Positions 1-7,472 of a stretch of DNA of 64,000 bases are shown in pieces. The stretch lies in contig JAPSFT010000020.1 of the NCBI GenBank assembly GCA_035063765.1, forward strand, positions 21,559 through 85,558, in the 5' to 3' direction. This DNA is from Deltaproteobacteria bacterium (GTDB lineage Bacteria; Myxococcota_A; UBA9160; PR03). The notes under the pieces are model-generated. The model was not told the DNA's origin. It searched no databases and saw only the letters and a list, made by a program, of their open reading frames with translations. The translations under genes and the position numbers were made by a program. Numbering within the stretch: position 1 is the stretch's first letter; each line of letters starts with the position of its first letter.

Positions 1-881
1 GCGGCCGCGGCGAACTCGTGCACCACCTCGTCGGGCACCTCCGCCGCCATCTGGCTCCACTGCCCGCGCTTCGACATCGCGTGGAGCTTCGCGGCGAGCT
101 CGTCCCAGCCGTGCAACGACAGCACCGGCGAGTAGGTGCGGGTCGAGCCGTAGAAGGCGATCCGGTAGCGGCACCACTCGAGCTGCTTCGCCACCTCGTC
201 GGCGTTCGGGCCGGTCGCGACGAAGCCGCCACCCCAGACCTCGAAGTGCTCGCGGTCGCGCCCGGACTGCGCGAGCCCGTCGTGGAGCTGCGGCAGCGCC
301 ACCTCCTCGAGGTAGCGGCGCGTGCAGAAGCCGTGCAGGCGCACGCCGTCGCACACGCGGCCCGCGAGCCGGATCATGTCCCGGCCGACCGCGGCGATCG
401 TGATCGGCACGGGCGCCAGGCCGCTCCTCGGTGGTGAGAACTCGGGCGTCATCAGCGTGAAGCGGTAGTGCTCGCCCTCGTAGCGCAGCGGCTCGCCGAG
501 CTCCCAGCAGCGCCAGATCGCCCGCAGCGACTCGACGTACTCGCGCATGCGCGGCACCGGCGCGCTCCACGGCACGCTGAAGCGCCGCTCGTTGTGGCCC
601 TTCACCTGCGGGCCGAGCCCGAGCACGAAGCGCCCGCGCGACTCGACCTGGAGATCCCAGGCGAGGTTCGCGGTCACCATGGGGCTGCGCGGGAAGGCCA
701 CCGCGATCGCGGTGCCGAGCTGGAGCCGCTCGGTCGCGAGCGCGGCGAGCGCGAGCGGGACGAAGGGGTCGTTGGCGATCTCGGGGGTGGTGACCCCATC
801 GAAGCCGAGCGCCTCGGCGCGCTGCGCCGCAGCGGCGACGCGGCGCCAGTCGCCGAGCGGGATCACGGTCTCGATGCGCAT
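1..881 (-). CDS. LLM-class (F420-dependent-type) oxidoreductase, 3' end outside window
   Basis: The reading frame starts at an ATG at 881 (MRIETVIPLGDW) behind a GGAGG-like ribosome site and stays open to the first base of the window, so the C-terminus is missing. The protein has the TIM-barrel pattern of luciferase-like monooxygenases: an early AQRAEALGFDGVTTPE segment, LGLGPQVKGHNERRF, and a central APVPITIAAVGRDMIRLAG segment typical of the family with a probable F420 or flavin cofactor. Family members oxidise or reduce secondary alcohols, lipids or xenobiotics in the cytosol. It points away from the small membrane gene at 980, so the two share the 882-979 spacer as a divergent control region. 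The substrate cannot be read from sequence, and F420 rather than FMN use is inferred from the subfamily look. Confidence 0.85.
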   Translation of the reverse strand, partial: MRIETVIPLGDWRRVAAAAQRAEALGFDGVTTPEIANDPFVPLALAALATERLQLGTAIAVAFPRSPMVTANLAWDLQVESRGRFVLGLGPQVKGHNERRFSVPWSAPVPRMREYVESLRAIWRCWELGEPLRYEGEHYRFTLMTPEFSPPRSGLAPVPITIAAVGRDMIRLAGRVCDGVRLHGFCTRRYLEEVALPQLHDGLAQSGRDREHFEVWGGGFVATGPNADEVAKQLEWCRYRIAFYGSTRTYSPVLSLHGWDELAAKLHAMSKRGQWSQMAAEVPDEVVHEFAAA

Positions 882-979
882 GGGGACCTCCGGGAGGAGC
901 CCAGTATACGCGTCGGCACGGCGGGGCTCGGGTGCGCGCGGCTCTCACGGCAACCTGTCGGCGGACCGAAGACGGAGGC

Positions 980-1486
980 ATGGCGCAGACCCTGCTCACC
1001 GCCGGGCTCGTCCTCTACGGCGTCTGGCTGGTGCTCGCCTACCAGTGGCACTTCGTGGACGGCGCGAACCTGCTCTTCCACGAAGCAGGGCACGTCTTCT
1101 TCGGCGTGTTCGGGACCACGATCGGAATCCTGGGAGGGACCCTCGGGCAGCTCGTCTTCCCGGTCGCCAGCCTCGTGCACTTCCTGCTCCGGCGCAGCGT
1201 CGTGGAGGCGGCCGCCGCCGCCGTCTGGCTCGGCGAGAACCTGATGAACGTGGCCCTGTACGTGGCGGATGCGCGCGCCCGGGTGCTGCCCCGCGTCGGG
1301 GGGGAGATCCACGACTGGCACTGGCTGCTGTCCCGCAGCGGGCTGCTCGAGCACGACGCCGGCGTGGCGCGGGGGTTCCACGCCCTCGGCGCACTCGTGG
1401 TCGTCGCGGGCGTGGTGGCCGCCGTCGTCGCGACGGGGTCGCGACGACGGCGGGCCTCGCAGGCCGCGACCGGAGCTGGCCTGTAA
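980..1486 (+). CDS. Small integral membrane protein with HEAGH motif
   Basis: This 168-residue protein starts at the ATG at 980, with a GGAGG-type site just upstream; an alternative GTG at 932 adds 16 residues without a good ribosome site. It opens with a hydrophobic helix, then DGANLLFHEAGHVFFGVFG, then further hydrophobic helices near residues 45-90 and 140-160. HEAGH fits the HExxH zinc-binding pattern of M50-like membrane metallopeptidases and sits at a membrane boundary, but I see no clear second metal-ligand motif, so activity is uncertain. I recall the FHEAGH...GGTLGQL pattern from a conserved uncharacterised family of about this size. The 3' end overlaps the tail of the convergent RNase P RNA gene by about 20 bases. 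Confidence 0.75.
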   Translation: MAQTLLTAGLVLYGVWLVLAYQWHFVDGANLLFHEAGHVFFGVFGTTIGILGGTLGQLVFPVASLVHFLLRRSVVEAAAAAVWLGENLMNVALYVADARARVLPRVGGEIHDWHWLLSRSGLLEHDAGVARGFHALGALVVVAGVVAAVVATGSRRRRASQAATGAGL

Positions 1487-1935
1487 GCCGGGTCCTGTCC
1501 CGGCGCCGGATCGCTCCGGCACCGGTGAGGATCATTCGTCTAGGCGGCGCATTGCTGCGCCGCTCGAGCGCTCTCACCCGGACGCCGGTCCCCTCCGAGA
1601 GCCGCCACCGCGAGGCGGCGGCCGCGGGCGGGGCCTCGGGCGGGCCACCCTCGGCGACGTCCCTATTCGAGCTTGCTCCGGGAGGGGTTTGCACCGCCGC
1701 CGGTCGCCCGGACGGCGCGTGGGCTCTTACCCCACGATTTCACCCTTGCCTGTGCCTCCCCCGCGAGCCCTCACCAGGCCCGCGGCTTCGACGGCCATCG
1801 GCGGTGTGTTTCTGTTGCACTTTCCCTCGGGTCACCCCGGGTCGCCGTTAGCGACCTCCCTGCCCTGTGGAGCCCGGACTTTCCTCCCGTGGGCGGTCGT
1901 TGCCCACCGGCGATCCTCCGTCCAGCTCCGGTCGC
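1466..1935 (-). ncRNA. rnpB: RNase P RNA (class A)
   Basis: Read on the minus strand, this segment carries the universal RNase P core: GGGAGGAAAGTCCGGGCTCC near the 5' end (about 1870-1890), ACAGAAACACACCGCC-type and GGTAAGAGCCCAC-type segments in the middle, and GACAGGACCCGGCTTAC near the 3' end (about 1482-1498). The ends can be set because 1922-1935 and 1466-1479 form a perfect 14-bp terminal helix, P1. At about 470 nt it is longer than the roughly 380 nt E. coli RNA, as is common in GC-rich bacteria with extended peripheral helices. Its tail overlaps the convergent protein gene that ends at 1486. It supplies the catalytic RNA for tRNA 5' processing. Confidence 0.96.
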
Positions 1936-1995
1936 CGGCCAAGGTAGGCGCACGCCCACCGCTGGCCAGCCCCGGGGCCCGCCCGCACCGGCACC

Positions 1996-2027
1996 TTGAC
2001 AGCAGCCCAGTATCAAGTGAATACTGG
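1996..2027 (+). promoter_or_regulatory. Promoter with palindromic operator for the HxlR-ACAD operon
   Basis: TTGACA at 1996-2001 is a perfect -35 element. An 18-nt spacer leads to AATACT at 2020-2025 as the -10. Lying over the spacer and -10 is a perfect inverted repeat, CCAGTAT (2007-2013) and ATACTGG (2021-2027), separated by 7 nt. This is the size and placement expected for a dimeric winged-helix repressor, so autoregulation by the adjacent HxlR protein is inferred. The predicted transcription start, near 2032, coincides with the chosen GTG start codon. Confidence 0.7.
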
Positions 2028-2031
2028 TGCC

Positions 2032-2787
2032 GTGCCCTCCAAGGAATCTCCTATCGCACCTCCCGGAGAGCGCGAGGTTCCCCGCCCGGGCCAGATCTTC
2101 GACCCGGTGGCGCGCGCGCTCGAGCGCATCGGCGACCGCTGGACGCTGGTCCTGATCCGCCACCTGCTCGGCGGGCCGAAGGGCTTCCAGGAGCTGCGCC
2201 AGCGCACCGGGATCGCGCCGCGCGTGCTCTCGGCGCGGCTGCAGAAGCTCGCCGACGAGGGCTGGGTCGAGCCCGTCGCCGCCGGCGCCCGCTCGCTCTA
2301 CGCGGTGACCGCGCGCGGCCGCACGCTCGAGCCGATCGTGGCGGCGATCGCCCGCTGGTGGGTGCACCACGCGATGGAGGACCACGTGGCCGACGTGGGC
2401 CCCTTCAGCGAGACCTCGGCGCAGTCGATCCTCGAGTCGCTGCCGTTCCTGCTGCGCGAGGAGAACGCGCGCGGCGCCGACGTCACCTTCGAGATCCGCC
2501 TCTCGGGCGCGGGCGGCGGGGTCTGGACGGTACGCATCGCCGATGGGCACTGCACGGTATCGCGCGGCTTCGCCGAGGCGGCTGACGTCCGCTACACGGC
2601 CGAGGCGCGCGTCTGGTGCGGCGTCGCGCTGGGACTCCTCGACCCGCGCGACGCGGTCAAGCGCGGCCTGCTCACCAAGGATGGCGGCCGCGAGGCCCTC
2701 GACCACTACTTCCACCAGATCCCCCGCCCGCAGCCCGGCGATCGTCCGGGCGCGGGGCGCGGCCGGAGCAGAAGGAGAACCCCGTGA
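2032..2787 (+). CDS. HxlR-family transcriptional regulator with C-terminal SCP2-like domain
   Basis: The N-terminal part (about residues 20-115) is an HxlR winged helix: FDPVARALERIGDRWTLVLIRHLLGGPKGFQELRQ, then PRVLSARLQKLADEGWV. The C-terminal half (about 130-240) looks like an SCP2/sterol-carrier domain that may sense a lipid or acyl-CoA ligand. I chose the GTG at 2032 because the promoter predicts transcription starting there and the upstream in-frame starts (TTG 1996, GTG 2017) lie inside promoter elements; no ribosome site is visible, so translation may be leaderless. The stop overlaps the start of the next acyl-CoA dehydrogenase by 4 nt (GTGA), so the two are coupled. Likely role: ligand-responsive repressor of the downstream acyl-CoA oxidation genes. 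Confidence 0.85.
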   Translation: MPSKESPIAPPGEREVPRPGQIFDPVARALERIGDRWTLVLIRHLLGGPKGFQELRQRTGIAPRVLSARLQKLADEGWVEPVAAGARSLYAVTARGRTLEPIVAAIARWWVHHAMEDHVADVGPFSETSAQSILESLPFLLREENARGADVTFEIRLSGAGGGVWTVRIADGHCTVSRGFAEAADVRYTAEARVWCGVALGLLDPRDAVKRGLLTKDGGREALDHYFHQIPRPQPGDRPGAGRGRSRRRTP

Positions 2788-3893
2788 TCTCGTTCGGACC
2801 CACCGAGGAGCAGGACGTCGCGCGCGAGGCGATGCGCGAGTTCGCCGCCAGCGCGATGCGCCCGCAGGCACGCGCGAGCGACGAGGCGGGCGCGGTGCCC
2901 GCGGAGTTCCTGGAGCAGGCCTGGCAGCTCGGCCTCACGTCGACCCAGATCCCCGAGGCCTTCGGCGGCGGCGGCGAGGCGCGCTCGCCCGTCACGAACG
3001 CGCTGGTGCTCGAGGAGCTGGCCCACGGCGACGCCGGGCTCGCGCTGGCGGCGCTGGCGCCGTCGCTCTTCGCGATGCCGGTCGTCGAGTTCGGGAGCCC
3101 GGCGCAGCAGCGCGAGCTGCTGCCGCTCTTCTGCGGCGAGCGCTACCACGCGGCGTCGCTGGCGCTCGTCGAGCCGGGCCCCTGCTTCGACCCGATCGGG
3201 CTGCGCACGGTGGCCGAGCGCAAGGGCGACGGCTGGGTGCTCTCGGGCGCCAAGGGCTTCGTCCCGATGGCGGACCGCGCGAGCCACTTCTTGGTGCTCG
3301 CACGCGCCGGTGACGGGGCGGGCCTCGACGCCGTGCAGGCCTTCGTGGTCCCGCGCGACGCGGCCGGGCTCGTGATCTCGGCGCCCGAGCCGAAGCTCGG
3401 CCTGAAGGCGCTGCCCACGGGCTCGCTCGCGCTCGAGCGGGTCGAGCTGCCGGGCAGTGCGAAACTCGGCGGCGACGCCGGCTGCGACGCGCGGCGCATC
3501 CTGAACCTCTCGCGCACGGCACTCGGCGCGGTGCTGGTCGGGATCTCGCGTGCCGTCCTCGAGTACGCGATCCCCTACGCGAAGGAGCGCGAGGCCTTCG
3601 ACGAGGCGATCGCGAGGAAGCAGGCGATCGCGTTCACGCTGGCCGACATGCGCATCGAGGTCGACGCGATGCGCTGGCTGGTCTGGAAGGCGGCGAGCCG
3701 GCTCGAGCAGGGCCAGGACGCCACGCGCGAGGCGCACCTCGCGCGCGGCTACTGCGCTCGCCAGGCGATGAAGATCGCCGACGACGGCGTGCAGGTGCTC
3801 GGCGGCCACGGCTTCATCCGCGAGCACCCGGTCGAGCTCTGGTACCGAAACGCCCGCACCCTCGGCGTCCTCGAAGGCGCCGTCACGCTCTAG
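2784..3893 (+). CDS. Acyl-CoA dehydrogenase family protein
   Basis: This 369-residue flavoprotein starts at GTG 2784, overlapping the regulator's stop, behind GAAGGAGA. It has the full ACAD layout: an N-terminal helical domain (FGPTEEQDVAREAMREFA), a middle beta domain with a GDGWVLSGAKGFV strand, and a C-terminal helical bundle ending in VQVLGGHGFIREHPVELWYRNARTLGVLEGAV. Such enzymes introduce a trans-2,3 double bond into acyl-CoA using FAD, with electrons going to ETF. The usual YEGTxQIQ end is replaced by VLEGAV, so the catalytic base may still be that Glu or may come from the partner. The next ACAD begins 10 nt downstream, suggesting a cotranscribed and perhaps heteromeric pair. Substrate unknown. 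Confidence 0.9.
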   Translation: MISFGPTEEQDVAREAMREFAASAMRPQARASDEAGAVPAEFLEQAWQLGLTSTQIPEAFGGGGEARSPVTNALVLEELAHGDAGLALAALAPSLFAMPVVEFGSPAQQRELLPLFCGERYHAASLALVEPGPCFDPIGLRTVAERKGDGWVLSGAKGFVPMADRASHFLVLARAGDGAGLDAVQAFVVPRDAAGLVISAPEPKLGLKALPTGSLALERVELPGSAKLGGDAGCDARRILNLSRTALGAVLVGISRAVLEYAIPYAKEREAFDEAIARKQAIAFTLADMRIEVDAMRWLVWKAASRLEQGQDATREAHLARGYCARQAMKIADDGVQVLGGHGFIREHPVELWYRNARTLGVLEGAVTL

Positions 3894-3903
3894 GAGACCC
3901 CCG

Positions 3904-5082
3904 ATGATCGACTTCAGCCTCACGCCGAACGACCGCAAGGTGCTCGACGAGCTGCGCCGCGAGGCGCTCGTGTGCCGCTCCTACGCGCGCCACTACGACG
4001 AGAACGAACACGAGTTCCCGCCCGACGAGCTGCCCGAGGCCAAGGACTTCGCGCCGCTGATGAGCCTGTTCGCGGGCCGCAGCGCCGAGGACACCGGGCT
4101 CGGCACGATGAGCATGCTGGTGGCCGCGGCCCAGAGCTGGGGCGACTACTCGGTGCGCATGCGGCGCGGCAAGGGCGGCCTCGGCAACGCCGCGCTGCGA
4201 GCCGCCGGCACCCCCGAGCAGCAGCAGCAGTGGGGGGAGCTCACGCTCGCGATGGCGATCACCGAGCCCGGCTGCGGCTCCGATCCCTCACGCGTCCAGA
4301 TGACCGCGGTGCTCGACGAGCAGGCGAACGAGTGGGTCCTGAACGGCGAGAAGATCTTCGTCACCACCGGCTGCCGCGCCGACGGGGTCGTCGTGTGGGC
4401 CACGCTCGACCGGAGCGCCGGCCGCGCCGGCATCAAGTCGTTCCTGGTCGAGAAGGGCGCACCGGGCTTCGTCGTCGCGCACAAGGAGAAGAAGCTCGGG
4501 ATCCGCGCCGACGACACGGCGGCCTACGTGTTCCAGGATTGCCGGATCCCGCGTGGCAACCTGCTGGGCGGCAACGAGGAGATCCCGAAGCAGAGCTCGG
4601 GTGGCTTCCGGGGCGTCATGAAGACCTTCAACATGACACGGCCCGGGGTGGCGGCGATCGGGCTCGGGATCGCCGAGGCGGCGCTCGACTTCACGCGTGA
4701 CGCGCTGCGCGCGGCGGGCGTGGCGATCGAGTACGGACCCGGCATCGCGGCCCAGTCGGCGGCGGCGCAGCGCTTCCTCGAGCTCGAGGCGCTCTACGAG
4801 GCTGCCATGCTGACGGTGCTGCGCGCCACCTGGCTCTCCGACAACGGCAAGCCCAACAACCTCGAGGCCTCGATCTGCAAGGCCAAGGCGGGCGCCGCGG
4901 TCCGCGAGATCACCCAGGGCTGCATCGAGCTGGTCGGACCGATGGCGGCGTCGCGCGAACACCTGCTCGAGAAGTGGTTCCGGGACGTGCGCATCACCGA
5001 CATCTACGAAGGCACGGGCCAGATCCAGCGCCTCATCATCGCGCGCGACATCCTCGGCTACGGCCGCAACGAGCTCAAGTGA
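3904..5082 (+). CDS. Acyl-CoA dehydrogenase family protein with canonical catalytic Glu motif
   Basis: The 392-residue product begins at ATG 3904 behind TAGGAGACCCCCG. Signature segments are MAITEPGCGSDPSRVQMTA (flavin/substrate loop), EWVLNGEKIFVTTG, and the C-terminal ITDIYEGTGQIQRLIIARDILG, where the Glu of YEGTGQIQ is the catalytic base of classical ACADs. It is the intact-motif partner of the ACAD just upstream. Cytosolic and FAD-dependent, it should pass electrons to ETF. With the HxlR-SCP2 regulator the three genes form one plus-strand operon for oxidation of an unidentified acyl-CoA. A hairpin pair follows the stop. Confidence 0.93.
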   Translation: MIDFSLTPNDRKVLDELRREALVCRSYARHYDENEHEFPPDELPEAKDFAPLMSLFAGRSAEDTGLGTMSMLVAAAQSWGDYSVRMRRGKGGLGNAALRAAGTPEQQQQWGELTLAMAITEPGCGSDPSRVQMTAVLDEQANEWVLNGEKIFVTTGCRADGVVVWATLDRSAGRAGIKSFLVEKGAPGFVVAHKEKKLGIRADDTAAYVFQDCRIPRGNLLGGNEEIPKQSSGGFRGVMKTFNMTRPGVAAIGLGIAEAALDFTRDALRAAGVAIEYGPGIAAQSAAAQRFLELEALYEAAMLTVLRATWLSDNGKPNNLEASICKAKAGAAVREITQGCIELVGPMAASREHLLEKWFRDVRITDIYEGTGQIQRLIIARDILGYGRNELK

Positions 5083-5088
5083 TCGGAC

Positions 5089-5136
5089 GGCCCGCGGGGC
5101 GCCGCGGCTCCGCGGGCCACCCTCGCGCGGGGGTGG
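5089..5136. terminator. Hairpin pair between convergent genes
   Basis: A 9-bp stem, GGCCCGCGG (5089-5097) with CCGCGGGCC (5110-5118), is followed by a second short stem, CCACCC with GGGTGG (5117-5136). They lie between the ACAD ending at 5082 and the convergent membrane gene ending at 5155, as expected for a bidirectional terminator, but there is no T-tract, so termination may be inefficient or Rho-assisted. Confidence 0.45.
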
Positions 5137-5154
5137 ACCGATGCCTCCCGTCCT

Positions 5155-5910
5155 CTAGTCCGTGCGGAGGCCCGTCGCCGCGCGCAGGCGCGCCTGGTAC
5201 CAGGCGGGCGGCAGGATCGCGAGCAGCATGGCTCCCGACGCGACCGGGGCGAGCAGGCCCGCCGGCAGCACGACCACCAGCGAGGTCGCGATGTTGCGCT
5301 CGAGCACCACGGCCGCCGCGTTGGCGAGCGAGATGCCGGTGCAGGCGACTCCGTAGATCGCGATGAGCGCGAAGCGATTCGTGACGACGGGATCGGCGAG
5401 CCCGAGCGCCAGGCGCCGCCGGGCGCGCCCGAAGTGGGCGAAGGCCTCGATCGCCGTCCACACGAAGGCCCCCGCGTAGCCGAGGTGGCAGACGAGCAGC
5501 CAGGCGCCGGTGGCGGCGACCGAGAGCGTTCCGGGCGGTGCGGCGGCGAGGCCGCGTAGGGCCCCGGCAAGGGCGATCGGCATGACGAGCGCCGCCGCTC
5601 CGACGATCCCCCGCGCCCAGCCGACGGCGGGACGGAAGGTCTGCTGCGCGAAGCCGTACAGGCAGAGGATCCCGACCTGCGTGATCAGCTCGGAGACGCC
5701 CCACAGGCCGACGTGGACGCGGTCCGCGGCGCCACCGAAGCCCGACGCCAGGCTCAGCGGCAGCGAGACGGTCGTGACGAGCAGGACGCCGGCGCCGAGC
5801 AGGAGCTCGGGCGCCCGCCTCGTGCGGCGCACGACCCAGAGCAGGCGCGCGCTGCACGCCGTGGCCGACAGCACGTAGAGGAGGAGGAGCGAGCCTGCGA
5901 GGATGAGCAT
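5155..5910 (-). CDS. Seven-helix integral membrane protein of unknown function
   Basis: The 251-residue protein starts at ATG 5910. Hydrophobic stretches recur about every 30-35 residues: an N-terminal helix (MLILAGSLLLLYVLSATA), then around 37-57, 70-88, 98-118, 130-150, 175-200 and 205-235, giving about seven membrane spans with no soluble domain. Conserved-looking polar residues are scattered in helices (SELITQVGILCLYGF, HLGYAGAFVWTAIEAF). I do not recognise a family; the layout resembles the 7-TM sensor module found in front of histidine kinases, but no output domain is attached. It is transcribed toward the ACAD operon and follows the GST-like gene on the same strand. Confidence 0.7.
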   Translation of the reverse strand: MLILAGSLLLLYVLSATACSARLLWVVRRTRRAPELLLGAGVLLVTTVSLPLSLASGFGGAADRVHVGLWGVSELITQVGILCLYGFAQQTFRPAVGWARGIVGAAALVMPIALAGALRGLAAAPPGTLSVAATGAWLLVCHLGYAGAFVWTAIEAFAHFGRARRRLALGLADPVVTNRFALIAIYGVACTGISLANAAAVVLERNIATSLVVVLPAGLLAPVASGAMLLAILPPAWYQARLRAATGLRTD

Positions 5911-5986
5911 GCGGTTCCCCGGCGCTCCCTATCGGCCGCGAGGGATCCTCCCTTGAGGCCCGGAGCGCCGAGGCCGTGGCGGGTGG

Positions 5987-6763
5987 TCAGCGGACGGAGC
6001 GAGGGAGCACGGCGCGGCCCGCTGCGAGCTCGGCCCGGAACCAGTCCGCGAATCCCTGCGCGAGCAGCCACTCGATGCGATCCCCGCGCCAGACCACCCG
6101 CTCCGCCTCGTACGGCGAGGCGCCCGCGCCGAACGTCTCGCTCACGCTCCGCTTCACGTGGTCGAGATCCGCGCGCACGGCGGGAAGCGTACGCATCCGC
6201 CGGCTCCACGCACGCACGCGCGCGAAGGGGTCGAGCGCCACGCCGAGGAGCCCGAGCGACGAGACGTGCGGGAAGAGCGCGAGGTCCGCGATCGAGAGCT
6301 CGCCGCCGCAGACGAAGCCCTCCGCGCCGAGCGATCCGTCGAGGCGAGCGAGGAGCGCTCCGAGGTCGCGGCGCCCGGCCTCGACGAGGCCGGCAGGCGG
6401 CGCGTCGGCCCGCGCGTGGGTGGGCCAGATCCAGAGTGAGATGTCGTGCACGATCGCGTCCAGCACCGTGTCGGCGATCCGCTGCCAGTATCGTGCTCGG
6501 GCGCGCAACGCGGGCGAACGCGGCAGCAAGGGCGGCTCCGGGAAGCGGTCCTCGAGGTAGGCTGCGATGTCGGCGGAGTCGACGATGACGAGGTCCCCGT
6601 CGGCGAGCACCGGGACCTCGGCGCGTACGTTCACCGCGGCCAGCCGGTCGCGTTCCGCGAGCGCGAGCGCGTCGATCGACTCGAACGCGACGCCCTTCCA
6701 GGACAGCGCCATGCGGATCTTGCGTGCGAAGGGACTGAAGGGGTTGTCGTAGAGCGTGAGCAC
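5987..6763 (-). CDS. Glutathione S-transferase family protein
   Basis: This 258-residue protein starts at GTG 6763 with GGAGG seven nt upstream. It opens with the thioredoxin-like GST fold: VLTLYDNPFSPFARKIRMALSW (the FSPFARK site replaces a CxxC), then EVPVLADGDLVIVDSADIAAYLEDRFP, the cis-Pro and Glu-Ser-Asp glutathione-binding loop. The all-helical C-terminal domain carries GELSIADLALFPHVSSL. Family members conjugate glutathione or act as lyases or reductases in the cytosol. The tail after about residue 210 is longer than in typical GSTs. It is followed on the same strand by the 7-TM gene and preceded by the cytochrome gene. Confidence 0.88.
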   Translation of the reverse strand: MLTLYDNPFSPFARKIRMALSWKGVAFESIDALALAERDRLAAVNVRAEVPVLADGDLVIVDSADIAAYLEDRFPEPPLLPRSPALRARARYWQRIADTVLDAIVHDISLWIWPTHARADAPPAGLVEAGRRDLGALLARLDGSLGAEGFVCGGELSIADLALFPHVSSLGLLGVALDPFARVRAWSRRMRTLPAVRADLDHVKRSVSETFGAGASPYEAERVVWRGDRIEWLLAQGFADWFRAELAAGRAVLPRSVR

Positions 6764-6792
6764 GCGGGGTCCTCCGATCGGCGCGCCGTCGG

Positions 6793-7278
6793 TCAGTGCC
6801 GATGGTCGCCGGCAGCCGGCGCGAGCCCGGGGAAGCGCGTGGGCGCGTACTGCGCATGACACCCGAGGCAGCTCTCGACGAGCTGGTGGACGCGAAAGGC
6901 CGCGAGCTCGGGATCGCCGGCTGCCGCGGCGTCGGCGAGCCGCTCCGCCTGCGTGTGGAAGCGGCGATCGAGCGCGAGGAAGGGGGCGGGGAGGGCCCTG
7001 TGCAGCTCGGCCCGCTGCTCGGGAGCGAGCCGCTGCTCCAGGATGAAGGAGCCCCGGATCTCGCGGGCGGTGCGCTCGAGGGCCGGCCAGTCGGCTCGCG
7101 CGAGCGCCGACACGGCGCGCTGGAGGCCGCCGTCGAGGTGCTGCATCTCGGCCACGAGCGCGGCACGCAGCGGCGGGGAGAGGGCCGCGGTCACCCCGGC
7201 CGTGTCCGCGCGTGCGAGCGCGGCTCCGGCGCAGCAGCCGAGGGCGACCAGGAGCGAGGGGAGCACGCGTGACGCCAT
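6793..7278 (-). CDS. Secreted cytochrome c'-like monohaem protein
   Basis: The 161-residue product has a signal peptide (MASRVLPSLLVALGCCAGAALARA) and a helical body with one haem c site, CLGCH, at residues 137-141 near the C-terminus. A C-terminal CxxCH on the last helix of a four-helix bundle is the hallmark of class II cytochromes c (c' and c556 types). It should be exported, receive covalent haem in the periplasm, and bind small gases or carry electrons. The gene stands 29 nt upstream of the GST-like gene on the same strand. No other cytochrome biogenesis gene is nearby. Confidence 0.85.
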   Translation of the reverse strand: MASRVLPSLLVALGCCAGAALARADTAGVTAALSPPLRAALVAEMQHLDGGLQRAVSALARADWPALERTAREIRGSFILEQRLAPEQRAELHRALPAPFLALDRRFHTQAERLADAAAAGDPELAAFRVHQLVESCLGCHAQYAPTRFPGLAPAAGDHRH

Positions 7279-7390
7279 CGGGTTGCCTCCGCCTGCGGCC
7301 GCGCGACAAGGTACCCGCCTGCCGCCGACATCCCGCCCGTCCCCCCGGCGCTGGCCCCGCTCGCGGCGCTGGCGCTATGCTGCGGCCGCC

Positions 7391-7406
7391 TTGACTCCAG
7401 AGTCAA
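7391..7406. promoter_or_regulatory. Palindromic operator upstream of the second ACAD pair
   Basis: TTGACT (7391-7396) and AGTCAA (7401-7406) form a perfect inverted repeat around CCAG. It is followed by a second, weaker dyad (GACCCGGGGTC) and a tandem 14-15-nt duplication, CCCGGGAGCCGATCG, at about 7425-7454. TTGACT could double as a -35 element. It lies 67 nt before the ACAD start, a plausible site for a TetR-type lipid-metabolism repressor; no such regulator is encoded in the window. Confidence 0.5.
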
Positions 7407-7472
7407 CCGACCCGGGGTCGACCGCCCGGGAGCCGATCGCCCGGGAGCCGATCGCCGACAGGAGCCACCCGC

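Noticed and set aside
863..1522. Minus-strand ORF over the HEAGH gene
   Set aside because: No domain and poor composition; a shadow of the plus-strand membrane gene.
547..1851. Long plus-strand ORF opposite the LLM oxidoreductase and rnpB
   Set aside because: Arg/Pro-rich translation with no domain; a shadow of the GC-rich opposite-strand frame.
7391..7430. MerR-type promoter with 19-20-nt spacer at the TTGACT palindrome
   Set aside because: No -10-like sequence 19-20 nt downstream of TTGACT and no MerR gene nearby.
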